Of a stretch of 64,000 nucleotides of DNA, positions 25,073-34,325 are shown one piece after another. The translations under genes and the position numbers were made by a program. Source of the DNA: SIRX01 sp965214475 (GTDB lineage: Bacteria > Actinomycetota > Rubrobacteria > Rubrobacterales > Rubrobacteraceae); NCBI GenBank assembly GCA_965214475.1, contig OZ243953.1, forward strand, positions 2,418,001 through 2,482,000, read 5' to 3'. Within the stretch, counting starts at the first letter, position 1. Each line of letters starts with the position of its first letter. The notes under the pieces were generated by a model. It was not told the DNA's origin. It saw only the letters and a list, made by a program, of their open reading frames with translations, and made no database searches.

Positions 25073-25828
25073 TTGATCAGGCCGGATACCGGACGCTGCA
25101 TACTCTTCGCGGCCTCGCACGGTACGAGCACCGTCGAGATCTTCTCCGAATTGGAGAACACGCAAGAGCAAGTGCGCTCGGCGCTCTCGGGGGGGGCAGA
25201 CGCCGTTCTCGTGAGCCGGGGCTTCGCGCGGGAATCGGCGCCCGCTTTTGACGAATTTCCGGGGAAAGCATGGGTGCTCAAGGCTTCAGCGACCGCTTAC
25301 GAGGACATGCCACGCGAATTGCTCGTCTCTACCGTAGAGGGTGCAGCGCTAAGCGGCGCTGACGCTGTCGGGATGCTCATGCAGCTCACGCCGAGCACGG
25401 AGGTCGCCGTACTCAGGATGATCTCCCACTTGGGCGAAGAGTGCGAGCGGTTGCAGCTACCGTTCGTGATAGAAGCTGAGTTACCTGGCGCATACGACGT
25501 GAGCGGCTGGTACCCGGAGGATGAGGTGGCCTATTTGAGGCGCTCTTGCCGCTTAGCGCAAGAGTTGGGGGCCGACGTAATCAAGACGAACTGGCCCGGA
25601 AATGCCGAGGACTTCGCCGAAATAATCTCTGCAGTGACCCGTCCCGTAGTTGTGGCGGGAGGTTCCAGGGTCGAGGAGGACGTTCTTTTGAAGGTGATTG
25701 AAGACGCTTTGGGCGTCGGCGCCGCAGGTTGCTCGGTCGGCAGGAACATCTTCCAGGCGTCTGACCCACAAGCGATCACCAGGAGGATCGCCGAGGTCGT
25801 GCATTCTCCGACGACGGTCACCGCCTAG
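25037..25828 (+). CDS. Class I aldolase, DeoC/FbaB/LsrF-type
   Basis: This 263-aa TIM-barrel protein belongs to the DeoC/FbaB family. It has FAASHGTSTVEIF near the N-terminus, the strand GADAVLVSRGFA, FVIEAELPGAYDVSGWY, the Schiff-base strand ELGADVIKTNWPG with Lys183, and phosphate-binding VVVAGGSR followed by GAAGCSVGRNIFQ. Such enzymes make or cleave C-C bonds of phosphorylated keto sugars (fructose-1,6-bisphosphate, tagatose-bisphosphate, AI-2 phosphate). The GTG at 25037 follows AAAGGAGGAAAG. It is the first gene of a probable operon with the PLP enzyme, the MDR dehydrogenase and UPF0261. The exact substrate is open. Confidence 0.82.
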   Translation: MESLGKQMRLRRLIRPDTGRCILFAASHGTSTVEIFSELENTQEQVRSALSGGADAVLVSRGFARESAPAFDEFPGKAWVLKASATAYEDMPRELLVSTVEGAALSGADAVGMLMQLTPSTEVAVLRMISHLGEECERLQLPFVIEAELPGAYDVSGWYPEDEVAYLRRSCRLAQELGADVIKTNWPGNAEDFAEIISAVTRPVVVAGGSRVEEDVLLKVIEDALGVGAAGCSVGRNIFQASDPQAITRRIAEVVHSPTTVTA

Positions 25829-25841
25829 GGTCCCTTCAATC

Positions 25842-26960
25842 GTGTCCCAGAGACTACCCGATCTCGAGACTGTAGCCACACCGACTCTGATCGTGGACGG
25901 GCCCAGGGTTGTCGAGAATGTGCGGGAGATGGCGGCCCGTAGTGCTGACGTCGGGGTAGACCTGTGGCCGCACACCAAGACCCACAAGTCCGTGGAGGTC
26001 GCCCGGCTTCAGCGCAAGAGCGGGGCGGCCGGGCTTACGGTCGCCACTGTCAGGGAGGCAGAGAGGATGGTGGCAGCCGGCTTCGAAAAGATCCTGCTAG
26101 CCCACCTGCCAGTAGGTGGGTGGCGTCTCGACCGTCTGACAGCCCTCGCGGAACGCACGTGCCTACGGGTGGTCGTCGATAGCTTAGAAGCGGTCCGAGG
26201 CCTAGAAAAGGCTTGCGCGCGTGCAGGTGTCTCAATCGGCTATCTGTGGGAGGTGGACTGCGGATTGCGTCGGTGCGGCACCGCCCCGGGTGCCGAGACC
26301 TCTTCGCTGGTCGACATTGCGGTGGGCCTGACGAACCATGCCGTTTTCGAGGGCCTAATGACCTACCCGGGACACGCCTATAAGGCGAGCGGACCTGCTG
26401 AGATCGAGAAGATTGCAGAGGAGGAGGCGCAGGCAATGCTAGAGACCACTGGTATGCTCGAGCACGCCGCAGAACTGGTACGCTGCGTAAGCGTGGGGTC
26501 GACGCCCACCTCCCCGTACTTCGACCGTCAGACGGGGATTACCGAGGTGAGGCCAGGCAACTACGTCTACTACGACGCCACGCAGGTGGCGCTCGGGGTG
26601 ACAGGCAAGGAGAAGTGTGCCCTCAGCGTTCTTGGTACGGTCGTATCACGTCCCGATCCAAGACGCCTGATTCTAGATTGTGGCTCCAAGGCGCTCGCGG
26701 CGGAGGTCATGAGTCCCCTGACCAGTGGCTTTGGCTTCGTCATCGGGTACGACGAACTGCTCGTGGAGCGTCTGATGGAAGAACACGCGATCGTCACCTC
26801 CGAGGATCCTATCGAGATCCCAATCGGGGCGAGGCTGAGGGTTGTCCCCAACCACTCCTGCGTAACCGCCAACTTACACAAACGGATGCTGGTTTTGGAG
26901 AAAGGGGAGGTTGCCGACGTGTGGACGGTCGACGCCCAAGGTTGGGAGCCCGCCGCATGA
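25842..26960 (+). CDS. D-threonine aldolase/D-serine dehydratase-like PLP enzyme
   Basis: This 372-aa fold-type III PLP protein has the alanine-racemase-like N-terminal barrel with TPTLIVDGPRVVENVREMA, the PLP lysine in WPHTKTHKS (Lys46), GLTVATVREAERMVAAGF and EVDCGLRRCG. The DSD1 C-terminal metal-binding motif is VVPNHSCVTANLHKRM (His and Cys). Relatives split D-3-hydroxy-amino acids to glycine plus aldehyde, or dehydrate D-serine. GTG 25842 lies 13 bp after the aldolase stop and is chosen because upstream in-frame codons overlap the aldolase. The presence of a D-hydroxyamino-acid enzyme beside an aldolase hints at an amino-polyol substrate. Confidence 0.83.
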   Translation: MSQRLPDLETVATPTLIVDGPRVVENVREMAARSADVGVDLWPHTKTHKSVEVARLQRKSGAAGLTVATVREAERMVAAGFEKILLAHLPVGGWRLDRLTALAERTCLRVVVDSLEAVRGLEKACARAGVSIGYLWEVDCGLRRCGTAPGAETSSLVDIAVGLTNHAVFEGLMTYPGHAYKASGPAEIEKIAEEEAQAMLETTGMLEHAAELVRCVSVGSTPTSPYFDRQTGITEVRPGNYVYYDATQVALGVTGKEKCALSVLGTVVSRPDPRRLILDCGSKALAAEVMSPLTSGFGFVIGYDELLVERLMEEHAIVTSEDPIEIPIGARLRVVPNHSCVTANLHKRMLVLEKGEVADVWTVDAQGWEPAA

Positions 26961-27030
26961 AACAAGTCCCTGAACCAGTACACAACAGACACGAAAGCAT
27001 GCCCGTATGCGGGCGAAAGGAGGAGCAGTT

Positions 27031-28200
27031 GTGAAAGCGATAGTTCTCGAAGCCGAGTGGGCGCCTCGTGAGGGCGCGCAGATCAGCCCGGACGACGAGG
27101 CTCGGGAGTGGGCGTACAACGCTAATCTCGCCTACCGTGACCCGCGGGTCAGCCTGCAAACCGTGGAAGAGCCTGGAGACCTCGGGCCGGGAGAGGTGCT
27201 CGTAAAGGTAGGTGCGTGCGGGATCTGTGGCTCGGACCTGCACATGTACGAGACGGACGAGGAAGGCTACATACTCTTACCCTACCATGTCAAAGCCCCG
27301 GTGGTATTGGGACACGAGTTTGCGGGGACCATCGCCGAGGTCGGGCCCGGAGTCGAGGACTTTGAGACGGGAGATTTGATTACCGTCGAGGAGATTCAGT
27401 ATTGTGGTGAGTGCTTCCCATGCCGTGGCGGTTACCCCAATAGTTGCGAACGCATCGAGGATCTCGGCTTCACCATTAACGGCGGCTTCGCCGAGTACGT
27501 AAAGGTGCCGGCGAAGGCTTGCTGGAGCCTTAACTCGCTGCTCGAGCGCTACGGTACTCCAGAAAAGGCGCTCGAGATCGGAGCAATGTGCGAGCCGGTG
27601 AGCGTTTCCTACGAGGGGATGTTCACCCAGTCTGGAGGTTTTAAGCCTGGCGGGGCGGTCGCGGTCTTCGGCGCTGGCCCGATAGGGCTCGCCGCAGTGG
27701 CGCTCGCTGCCGCGGCCGGGGCATCGCGGCTTTTGTGCGTAGAGACCGTCTCTGAGCGGCGTGATCTTGCGCTGGCGTTGGGCGCGACGGACACGATCGA
27801 CCCGCGAGATGAGAGCCCAGACGAAGTCGTCCGCGAGATCACCCAGGGCAGGGGCGTCGCGATGGCTGTCGAAGCCTCCGGTAACTGGCCGGCCGTCATG
27901 CCCACCGTGGAAGACTGCCTCGGTGTCGGTGGGAAGGTGGCGGTGATCGGAATGGACGCGCGACTGCCTGAGACAAATTTCATCAAGTACCAGCTCAAAG
28001 CCGGTAGCCTTTTCGGCTCGGTTGGACACTGTGGCAATTGGAACTTCCCCAACGTCATAGCCCTTATGGCCTCGGGCAAGATCCAGATGGAGAACGCCGT
28101 CACCAAACGTACCGACCTTGACGGCATGGTCGACGCACTCGACTCGATGGAAGATCGCACCGACGGCAAGATCCTCATCAAACCTGAGGACGAAGGCTAG
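27031..28200 (+). CDS. Zn-dependent MDR dehydrogenase, scyllo-inosose 3-dehydrogenase-like
   Basis: This 389-aa medium-chain dehydrogenase is read from GTG 27031, which follows AAAGGAGGAGC. Catalytic zinc ligands are C66 (GICGSDLH), H95 and E96 (GHEFAG). Structural zinc cysteines are C125, C128, C131 and C139 (YCGECFPC, PNSC). The Rossmann motif is VFGAGPIGLAAVALA. The long N-terminal insert before the catalytic domain and the segment TDEEGYIL recall the Thermotoga inositol-pathway enzyme IolM (scyllo-inosose 3-dehydrogenase), from memory rather than alignment. It would oxidise a ring or chain hydroxyl with NAD+. It is preceded by the PLP enzyme (70-bp gap) and overlaps UPF0261 by one base. 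Confidence 0.82.
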   Translation: MKAIVLEAEWAPREGAQISPDDEAREWAYNANLAYRDPRVSLQTVEEPGDLGPGEVLVKVGACGICGSDLHMYETDEEGYILLPYHVKAPVVLGHEFAGTIAEVGPGVEDFETGDLITVEEIQYCGECFPCRGGYPNSCERIEDLGFTINGGFAEYVKVPAKACWSLNSLLERYGTPEKALEIGAMCEPVSVSYEGMFTQSGGFKPGGAVAVFGAGPIGLAAVALAAAAGASRLLCVETVSERRDLALALGATDTIDPRDESPDEVVREITQGRGVAMAVEASGNWPAVMPTVEDCLGVGGKVAVIGMDARLPETNFIKYQLKAGSLFGSVGHCGNWNFPNVIALMASGKIQMENAVTKRTDLDGMVDALDSMEDRTDGKILIKPEDEG

Positions 28201-29483
28201 TGGAGACTGGGAAGATACTCGTCGTCGCCACCCTAGACACCAAGGGCCCCGAGGCGGCGTACCTGTGCGAGCAGATTGCAGAGCGTGGCGCGGAGCCACT
28301 CCTGATCGACGTAGGAGTACTCGGCGAACCCGACGGCGTGAACCCCGACGTCACACACGAGGAGGTCGCCCAGGCCGCAGGACGCACCATTGACGAGGTA
28401 CGCGCCGCCGGCGCCCGCGGTACCGCCGTCGAACAGATGATGGATGGCTTACGAGAGCTCGTCTCCGCCCGCGTTACGAACGACGAGGTGGCAGGGGGTA
28501 TCGGCATCGGCGGTGCCGAAGGCGCGGTGCTTGCCTCCGCAGCGCTATCCGCACTGCCTTTTGGTTTGCCGAAGATCATTGTCAGCCCGATCGTCTCCGG
28601 TGTGAGGCGCTGCGGTCCATTCGTCCGCCACGAGGACATCGCACTACTCCACAGCGTAGCCGACCTGCAGGGCCTCAATTATCACACGGCGACCGTGCTC
28701 GACTTGGCGGCGAGCATGGTCGCGGGTGGCGGAGCGCGGGTGGACTGGCCGGAGCCCGCTCGGGGACGGGTCGGGATGTCGCTCAACGGCAACACCACCA
28801 AGGTGGGCACCCAGATTCGCAAGGAACTGGAGCAGGACGGCTACGAGATCGTCTCCTTCCACTCCAACGGGGTGGGAGGGTTGACCATGGAGGAGATCGC
28901 CGCCCAAGGAGAATTCTCCGCGGTCATAGACCTCACCACGAACGAACTTGTCGAAGAGGTTGTGGACGGGCTGTTCACCGTGCAAGATCGACTCCTGGTC
29001 TCCGGCAGAACCGATGTTCCGCGAGTGGTCGTTCCGGGGTGCCTGGACTTCGTGTGCCAGGGCTCGCTCGACGAGGTCGAAGAACGCTTCAAAGACCGTC
29101 CCATGGACATCCACAATCCGGAGGTCACCCTTGTTCGAGTCTCCAGGGAGGAAGCGGAGCAAATCGCTCACGAGTTCGCCTCCCGACTTCTGGAATCCCA
29201 GGGGCCGGTGCGGGTCGTTGTGCCCACGGGAGGGTTGTCGATCCCCGGCTCACCGGGCGGCAACTTCCCGGACCCCGAGGCGGATGCGGCCTTCACCCGT
29301 GTGCTTGTAGAAGAAGCCGGAGACAGTCTTCCATTGTCGCTGGTAGAGGCGTCCATAAACGACGACCAGATCGCGCGCGCGGTCGTGGATGAGTTCAGGA
29401 AGGCAACAAGCATACTTGAGTCCAACGATTTTGATGTAACGACCAAGGATGGAACGGATGATTCTGAGAGCACTATACAGTAA
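28200..29483 (+). CDS. Tm-1-like ATP-binding protein (UPF0261)
   Basis: This 427-aa protein is a full-length UPF0261/Tm-1 family member: ILVVATLDTKGPEAAYLCEQI at the start, GGIGIGGAEGAVLASAALSALPFGLPKIIVSPIVSG, ADLQGLNYHTATVLDLAASMVAGG, and the second-domain strand VVVPTGGLSIPGSPGGNFPDPEAD. The family is named after tomato Tm-1, which inhibits tobamovirus RNA replication. Bacterial members sit in catabolic clusters and have unknown chemistry, often with an adjacent TIM-barrel protein. The GTG start overlaps the previous stop (TAGTG), indicating translational coupling with the dehydrogenase. It is probably a lyase or hydrolase of a sugar-acid intermediate; this is inference. Confidence 0.85.
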   Translation: METGKILVVATLDTKGPEAAYLCEQIAERGAEPLLIDVGVLGEPDGVNPDVTHEEVAQAAGRTIDEVRAAGARGTAVEQMMDGLRELVSARVTNDEVAGGIGIGGAEGAVLASAALSALPFGLPKIIVSPIVSGVRRCGPFVRHEDIALLHSVADLQGLNYHTATVLDLAASMVAGGGARVDWPEPARGRVGMSLNGNTTKVGTQIRKELEQDGYEIVSFHSNGVGGLTMEEIAAQGEFSAVIDLTTNELVEEVVDGLFTVQDRLLVSGRTDVPRVVVPGCLDFVCQGSLDEVEERFKDRPMDIHNPEVTLVRVSREEAEQIAHEFASRLLESQGPVRVVVPTGGLSIPGSPGGNFPDPEADAAFTRVLVEEAGDSLPLSLVEASINDDQIARAVVDEFRKATSILESNDFDVTTKDGTDDSESTIQ

Positions 29484-29900
29484 GGACCTTTCAATAGCGA
29501 TGTTTTCGGGACGGAAGTGGAACAACGAGTCCGCCGACCAATGTGGCGCTGATTCCGTCCCCAAACATAGAGAGGTACTTCGCTCGAGCCGAAGGCGAAA
29601 CGAAATGAGGTGCGACTACAGGGGAGAAGGACAGAGCACCTGTAGCAGGGTGTCGGCCTGCACCCTGCGTTCAGAGAGAATCGTTCGTTTCACAGAGATA
29701 GCCGCATACGCCACGGAGCATCGAGGGTCCAATTTCGAGCTGAGAATACTTCGACAAACAACTTACACCAAGCGTTTCAGAGTACGAAGGGGTTGGACTG
29801 AGAGGAGGTATCGTGGCTCAGAGACAATCAGTCTCTAGAGGTAGGTCAAACCTAGGCTAGCTATAAGAAGCACTTCTCGACACTAAAAAGGAGAGACGCG
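29484..29900. other. Intergenic region with small hairpin before symporter
   Basis: About 417 bp contain no convincing gene. A hairpin GCAGGGTG (29645-29652)/CACCCTGC (29661-29668) has a perfect 8-bp stem without a U-tract. A good ribosome site AAAAAGGAGAG precedes the symporter ATG. The long leader may hold the symporter operon's own promoter. Confidence 0.4.
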
Positions 29901-31487
29901 ATGCCCGATCAATTTCAAATTACTGGTCTAGACATTGGTATAGTTCTGACTTACCTCATCATAAGCCGTATCATTCCGATCGTCCTGAACCCGAAAAGCG
30001 ACACTTCCGAAGGTTACTTCCTCGGCTCCCGAAACTTTACTTGGCCACTCATAGGATTCTCGCTATTTGCATCCAACATGTCCGGTACCCTACCCGTAGG
30101 GTTGGCTGGAGCGGGCTACAACCAGGGCATTGCGGTCTATTCTTATGAATTTATGGCCGCGCTCATCTTGGTGGTCTTCGTGCTCTTTATTTTGCCGTTC
30201 TACTTGCGAACCGGCGTATACACTGTGCCCGAATTCTTCGAAAAGCGCTACGATGCGCGCTCCCGGACAGCGCTTTCTGGCTTTATGGTGTTCACTCACA
30301 TATTCATCGACATGGCGGCCGGGCTGTACGCGGGTGCTTTGGTAGTACAGCTTCTTTTCCCGACGTTACCGCTGTGGATCACCGTTGCGGGATTGATGGG
30401 TGTTTCTATGATTTACATGATCTTCGGAGGCCTGGGAGCCGTTATGATCAGCGACTCGATACAGGCCTGCGTCATAATAATTGGTGGAGCGATCGTTTTC
30501 TTCGTTGCCCTACAAGCGATACCTTCGTGGGACGCGGTAAGGGAAGCGGCGCCCCCCGGAGCGCTGAACATTGTACAGCCTGCCGACGACGAGAACTTGC
30601 CATGGCCAGGACTCTTGACTGGCTTAATTCTCCTCGGATTCTATTACTGGACCTCGAACCAGTTTATGGTGCAGCGTACCTTGGGAGCCCGTAGTTTAGA
30701 CCATGGTCGGTTAGGAGGAATCTTCGCCGGCTTTCTGAAGATACCCATCCTTTTCATAATGATACTCCCTGGAACAATGGCCATAGCACTGTACCCGAAT
30801 CTGGACAATCCAGACGTCGTATTTCCCACGATGATCTTTGATCTGTTGCCGATATGGCTTAGAGGCATCGTGCTGGCATCACTCGTGGCAGCCATCACCT
30901 CCACGGTGGACTCGATACTAAATGCGGTTTCCACAATGGTCACGATGGACTTCGTCAGGAAGGCAAGGCCAAACCTGGGAGATCATGCCCTGGTCAACGT
31001 TGGCCGCATCACAACGGTATTCGTGGCCGTGATCGTCATTATCTGGTCTCCGCAAATCGTCAACTTCCCGTCGCTCTGGTCGTTTCTGCAGTCCGGTTTC
31101 TCGTATCTTACGCCTCCGATAGTTGCCACTTTCTTCCTGGGCCTACTTTGGCCTCGGGCGACAGGAAGCGCCGCTTTCTGGACGCTAGCGACGATGATCC
31201 CGCTAGGCATACTCTTTTTCGTCCTCAACCAAATCATCGGCGTTTTCGCGATCCACTTTCTGTACGCTGCGGCGATCTCCTTTGTCGGGAGTCTCGCATT
31301 GCTGGTTGGGATAAGCCTGGCGACGCCTGCGCCGGATCCCGAGGTGGTCAGAGAGCTGACTTGGCGGCCCTACTTATGGAGGCAGGAAACCGAGGAACTT
31401 AAAGGCAAACCATTGTACAAAAACTACCGTTTCTGGGCCGTCACGCTGGTCATTTCCGTGTTGATTGTGGTCTTCATTTTCCGGTAA
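29901..31487 (+). CDS. Sodium:solute symporter (SSS family)
   Basis: This 528-aa protein has about 13-14 membrane spans and SSS family signatures: SEGYFLGSRNFTWPLIGFSLFASNMSG (spans 1-2, Na+ site), YVPEFFEKRYDARSR (here YTVPEFFEKRYDARSR), GGLGAVMISDSIQACVIIIGG and, near the middle, GIVLASLVAAITSTVDSILNAVSTMVTMD. The last spans carry YFWAVTL-type sequence. Length and helix count match SGLT-like sugar and inositol symporters. Given the neighbouring inositol/sugar-acid enzymes, the likely cargo is a polyol or sugar taken up with Na+. The gene has its own ribosome site and probably its own promoter. Confidence 0.88.
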   Translation: MPDQFQITGLDIGIVLTYLIISRIIPIVLNPKSDTSEGYFLGSRNFTWPLIGFSLFASNMSGTLPVGLAGAGYNQGIAVYSYEFMAALILVVFVLFILPFYLRTGVYTVPEFFEKRYDARSRTALSGFMVFTHIFIDMAAGLYAGALVVQLLFPTLPLWITVAGLMGVSMIYMIFGGLGAVMISDSIQACVIIIGGAIVFFVALQAIPSWDAVREAAPPGALNIVQPADDENLPWPGLLTGLILLGFYYWTSNQFMVQRTLGARSLDHGRLGGIFAGFLKIPILFIMILPGTMAIALYPNLDNPDVVFPTMIFDLLPIWLRGIVLASLVAAITSTVDSILNAVSTMVTMDFVRKARPNLGDHALVNVGRITTVFVAVIVIIWSPQIVNFPSLWSFLQSGFSYLTPPIVATFFLGLLWPRATGSAAFWTLATMIPLGILFFVLNQIIGVFAIHFLYAAAISFVGSLALLVGISLATPAPDPEVVRELTWRPYLWRQETEELKGKPLYKNYRFWAVTLVISVLIVVFIFR

Positions 31488-31698
31488 TTGTCTGCATGAA
31501 GAGAGAGTGCGTGCGAGAGAAAGAGCTCCTCCACCTGTTAGCGGGTGGCAGAAAACAAGAGTTGATGCTTACTCACCCCGATATGACGCGCTTCAAGCGA
31601 CAGAGCGCTTGGGACTGGGCAACAGGCTGGTTTCGCCCTATGAAACCATTGGGCACGCAAGCAATTTGGCCCAAGAGACCGCTTCGAAGGAGTAGATA

Positions 31699-32826
31699 AT
31701 GGACTCAGAAGGGTTTGCGAGCACCTACGGATCCGCGTTCAACGAGGCGAGACGATTCTCGCAGAGGATCGGCGTCGGCCTCGTCGGCTACGGGCTCTCG
31801 GGCGCTACATTTCAAGCTCCCATTATAGAGACCGTTGATGGACTGAAACTCAAGAAAGTAGTTTCGTCCAGGCCAGAGACGGTGCATCGGGACTTGCCCA
31901 ACGTGGAGGTTGCAAGTAACGTGCGGGAGCTGTTCGACGATCCCGAGACTCAACTGATCGTGATCTCTACACCCACCGAAACACACTATCAGTTCGCCAA
32001 AGAGGCACTTTCGGCCGACAAACACGTTGTCGTTGAAAAACCGTTCCTCGTGCATGCTAGCGAAGCGGATGAACTAATCCAATTGGCTGAGGAGCGGGGT
32101 ACGGTGCTAAGTATCTACCAGAACAGGAGGTGGGACAACGACTTCTTGACCGTCAGAAGGTGCATCGAAAGTGGACTGCTAGGAGAGATCTACACGTACG
32201 AGGCGCATTACGACCGGTATATGTTGCCGGTGGGTTCTTATGGCCAAAGGAGAGAGCAGGAGGCAGAAGGTTCGGGAACGCTGTACGATCTCGGGTCACA
32301 TCTAATAGACCAGGTGCTCGTTCTTTTCGGGCTTCCGGAGACTATCTGGGCAGATGTGCAAGCACAACGACCGGGCTCTAAGGTCATAGACTACTTCCAC
32401 ATGGTACTGGGCTATGGAAGGTTACGCGCAATCCTCCATTCAGGATATGTGGTAAAGAAGCAGGGTCCTCATTTCGCGGTTCACGGCGATAAAGGCAGCT
32501 TTATCAAGTACGGAATGGATTCGCAGGAGGAAGCACTGCTGGCTGGAGGAAGACCCGGAGATCCAGGATGGGGCGAGGATCGCGAGGATCTCTATGGCGA
32601 ACTTACAGCCGAAGTTAGAGGCTTTTCACTGATGAGTAAGGTGGAGACTATCCCTGGCTCGTACGAATCTTTCTATTCAGGTATCGTAGACGCCATTAGC
32701 AAAGGAGTCGCCGCGCCTGTAGAGGCTACGGAATCTAAGAACACCATTGCGATAATTGAATGCGCTCTACAAAGCGCCAAAGAAGGAAGAGTTGTCCGAT
32801 TTAACGAGCATGTGGAAACACTATAA
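31699..32826 (+). CDS. Gfo/Idh/MocA family oxidoreductase
   Basis: This 375-aa protein has the Gfo/Idh/MocA layout: Rossmann motif IGVGLVGYGLSGATFQAPII, LIVISTPTETHYQFAKEALSADKHVVVEKPF containing the catalytic-region EKP, then the C-terminal alpha/beta domain with GSGTLYDLGSHLIDQVLVLFG (GxxxDxxxH) and HGDKGSFIKYGMDSQEEAL. These NAD(P)-dependent enzymes oxidise or reduce sugar and inositol hydroxyls. AAGGAG lies 8 bp before the ATG. It is coupled by TAATG overlap to the FGGY kinase. From here to about 35.8 kb the DNA reads visibly more AT-rich than its surroundings, suggesting a separate acquisition. Confidence 0.88.
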   Translation: MDSEGFASTYGSAFNEARRFSQRIGVGLVGYGLSGATFQAPIIETVDGLKLKKVVSSRPETVHRDLPNVEVASNVRELFDDPETQLIVISTPTETHYQFAKEALSADKHVVVEKPFLVHASEADELIQLAEERGTVLSIYQNRRWDNDFLTVRRCIESGLLGEIYTYEAHYDRYMLPVGSYGQRREQEAEGSGTLYDLGSHLIDQVLVLFGLPETIWADVQAQRPGSKVIDYFHMVLGYGRLRAILHSGYVVKKQGPHFAVHGDKGSFIKYGMDSQEEALLAGGRPGDPGWGEDREDLYGELTAEVRGFSLMSKVETIPGSYESFYSGIVDAISKGVAAPVEATESKNTIAIIECALQSAKEGRVVRFNEHVETL

Positions 32827-34325
32827 TGTTAATCGGTATTGATTTCGGTCAAGGTGCAGTAAAAGTTACGGCTTTGGGCCATGAAGGTAAGGTTCTCGGC
32901 CAGACATCTGAGGAGTATCCAACTTACCATCCGGAGCCTGGTTGGTCTGAGCAGAACCCTCAGGACTGGATCGATGCCACAAGTCGTGCTTGCCGTGACT
33001 TGCTTGCACGACTTGTTCCACAAGGCGAGAGTATTTCCGTGGCTGGAGTGGGTCTAACTTCGGCGACCCATCACGCTGTTTTGCTGGGAGCAAACGATCA
33101 ACCACTGCGGCCGTGCATCATGCTGACTGACAGCCGCTCATTTGATCAAGCTCGGCGTCTCGATCAAGAGCATGGCGCGCTCATTCTAGAACGTACCCGC
33201 AACCAGGTGGCACCCACCTGGACTCTTCCCCAACTGATGTGGATTGCAGAAGAGGAGCCCGACGTTTGGGCGCAGACCGTGCGGCTAACTTTTGCCAAAG
33301 ACTATGTCCGCTTGGCAGTTACTGGGGAATGGGCTACTGATTGGATAGATGCTGAGGGCAGCCTTTTCTTTAATTCCGCTGAACGACAGTGGGATTCTAG
33401 TATATGCCAGCTCATATCCATGCCGGTTGGTTGGCTCCCACCAGCGTACGCTCCCACAGAGCTAACGGGTTCTGTGACGCAGGAAGGAGAGAAGCTAACG
33501 GGAATACCCGCGGGAACTCCCGTAGTAGCCGGCTGTTCCGATACGGCCGCCGAAGACTTTGCGAGCGGCGCTTGCTCTGATGGCCAGGCAGTCATAAAGC
33601 TAGCGACAGCCGGCAACGTCAACATAATGACGAGTAACCCCCAACCGTCACCACACTGGTTCACCTACTCTCATCCAATCCCAGAGCTCTCCTACCATTC
33701 TCAAGCAACCAACTCAGCGGCTTCCTCAAAGCGCTGGTTCCGAGATGTCTTGGACAATGGCTCCGAGGAGGTCGATTATGCAGACATGGATAGTGAGGCG
33801 AGTGAGATTCCACCTGGATCTGGTGGTTTGCTTTTTCACCCCTACCTTCTAGGTGAACGCTCCCCGTACTGGGATCCCAATCTGCGGGCGAGTTTCGTGG
33901 GGTTGAGCGCTGCTCACGGGCGAGGTCACATGATCAGGGCAATACTCGAAGGTGTCGCCCTATCTCTGGCAGATTGTTTAGAAGTGTTTAAGGAGCACGG
34001 ATTCTCGGTGCCTGAAGCCCGGATAATCGGTGGTGGCGCAAAAAGCGCTGTATGGCGCAAGATAGTCTGCGATGCTCTAAGTATTCCTTTGCAATATCCG
34101 TCGCTGAGCGATGCTTCTGCCGGAGCGGCCCTGCTCGCCGGCGTTGGTGTAGGAGTTTTCTCTTCTCCTAGTGAAGCTGTCGAGATGACGGATCAGATCT
34201 TAGCCGAAGATACTCCTAATGGTGAGCATCACAGGGCGTATACGGAACTTTTGGCCGTCTACCGAGATACTCAGCAACGTCTAGCCCCTATAGGTCCGGA
34301 ACTAGCGAAAGTGAGGTTCGCGTGA
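32826..34325 (+). CDS. FGGY-family carbohydrate kinase (xylulokinase-like)
   Basis: This 499-aa kinase has an N-terminal ATPase start MLIGIDFGQGAVKVTALG, GVGLTSATHHAVLLG, the substrate Asp region MLTDSRSFDQARRLD, KLATAGNVNIMT in the second lobe, GLLFHPYLLGERSPYWDP (FGGY signature 2-like), and adenosine motif RIIGGGAKSAVWRKIVCDAL. It phosphorylates a pentulose, hexulose or similar sugar with ATP. It resembles xylulokinases more than glycerol kinases, but substrate specificity cannot be assigned. It overlaps the upstream Gfo/Idh gene by one base and the downstream FAD oxidase gene by four, so the three are co-translated. Confidence 0.87.
   Translation: MLIGIDFGQGAVKVTALGHEGKVLGQTSEEYPTYHPEPGWSEQNPQDWIDATSRACRDLLARLVPQGESISVAGVGLTSATHHAVLLGANDQPLRPCIMLTDSRSFDQARRLDQEHGALILERTRNQVAPTWTLPQLMWIAEEEPDVWAQTVRLTFAKDYVRLAVTGEWATDWIDAEGSLFFNSAERQWDSSICQLISMPVGWLPPAYAPTELTGSVTQEGEKLTGIPAGTPVVAGCSDTAAEDFASGACSDGQAVIKLATAGNVNIMTSNPQPSPHWFTYSHPIPELSYHSQATNSAASSKRWFRDVLDNGSEEVDYADMDSEASEIPPGSGGLLFHPYLLGERSPYWDPNLRASFVGLSAAHGRGHMIRAILEGVALSLADCLEVFKEHGFSVPEARIIGGGAKSAVWRKIVCDALSIPLQYPSLSDASAGAALLAGVGVGVFSSPSEAVEMTDQILAEDTPNGEHHRAYTELLAVYRDTQQRLAPIGPELAKVRFA

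Noticed and set aside
27277..28299. 340-codon minus-strand ORF opposite the MDR dehydrogenase
   Set aside because: It is antisense to a complete zinc dehydrogenase and has no recognisable domain or ribosome site.
29449..29838. 129-codon plus-strand ORF before the symporter
   Set aside because: It starts inside UPF0261, has no ribosome site or domain, and its composition looks non-coding.
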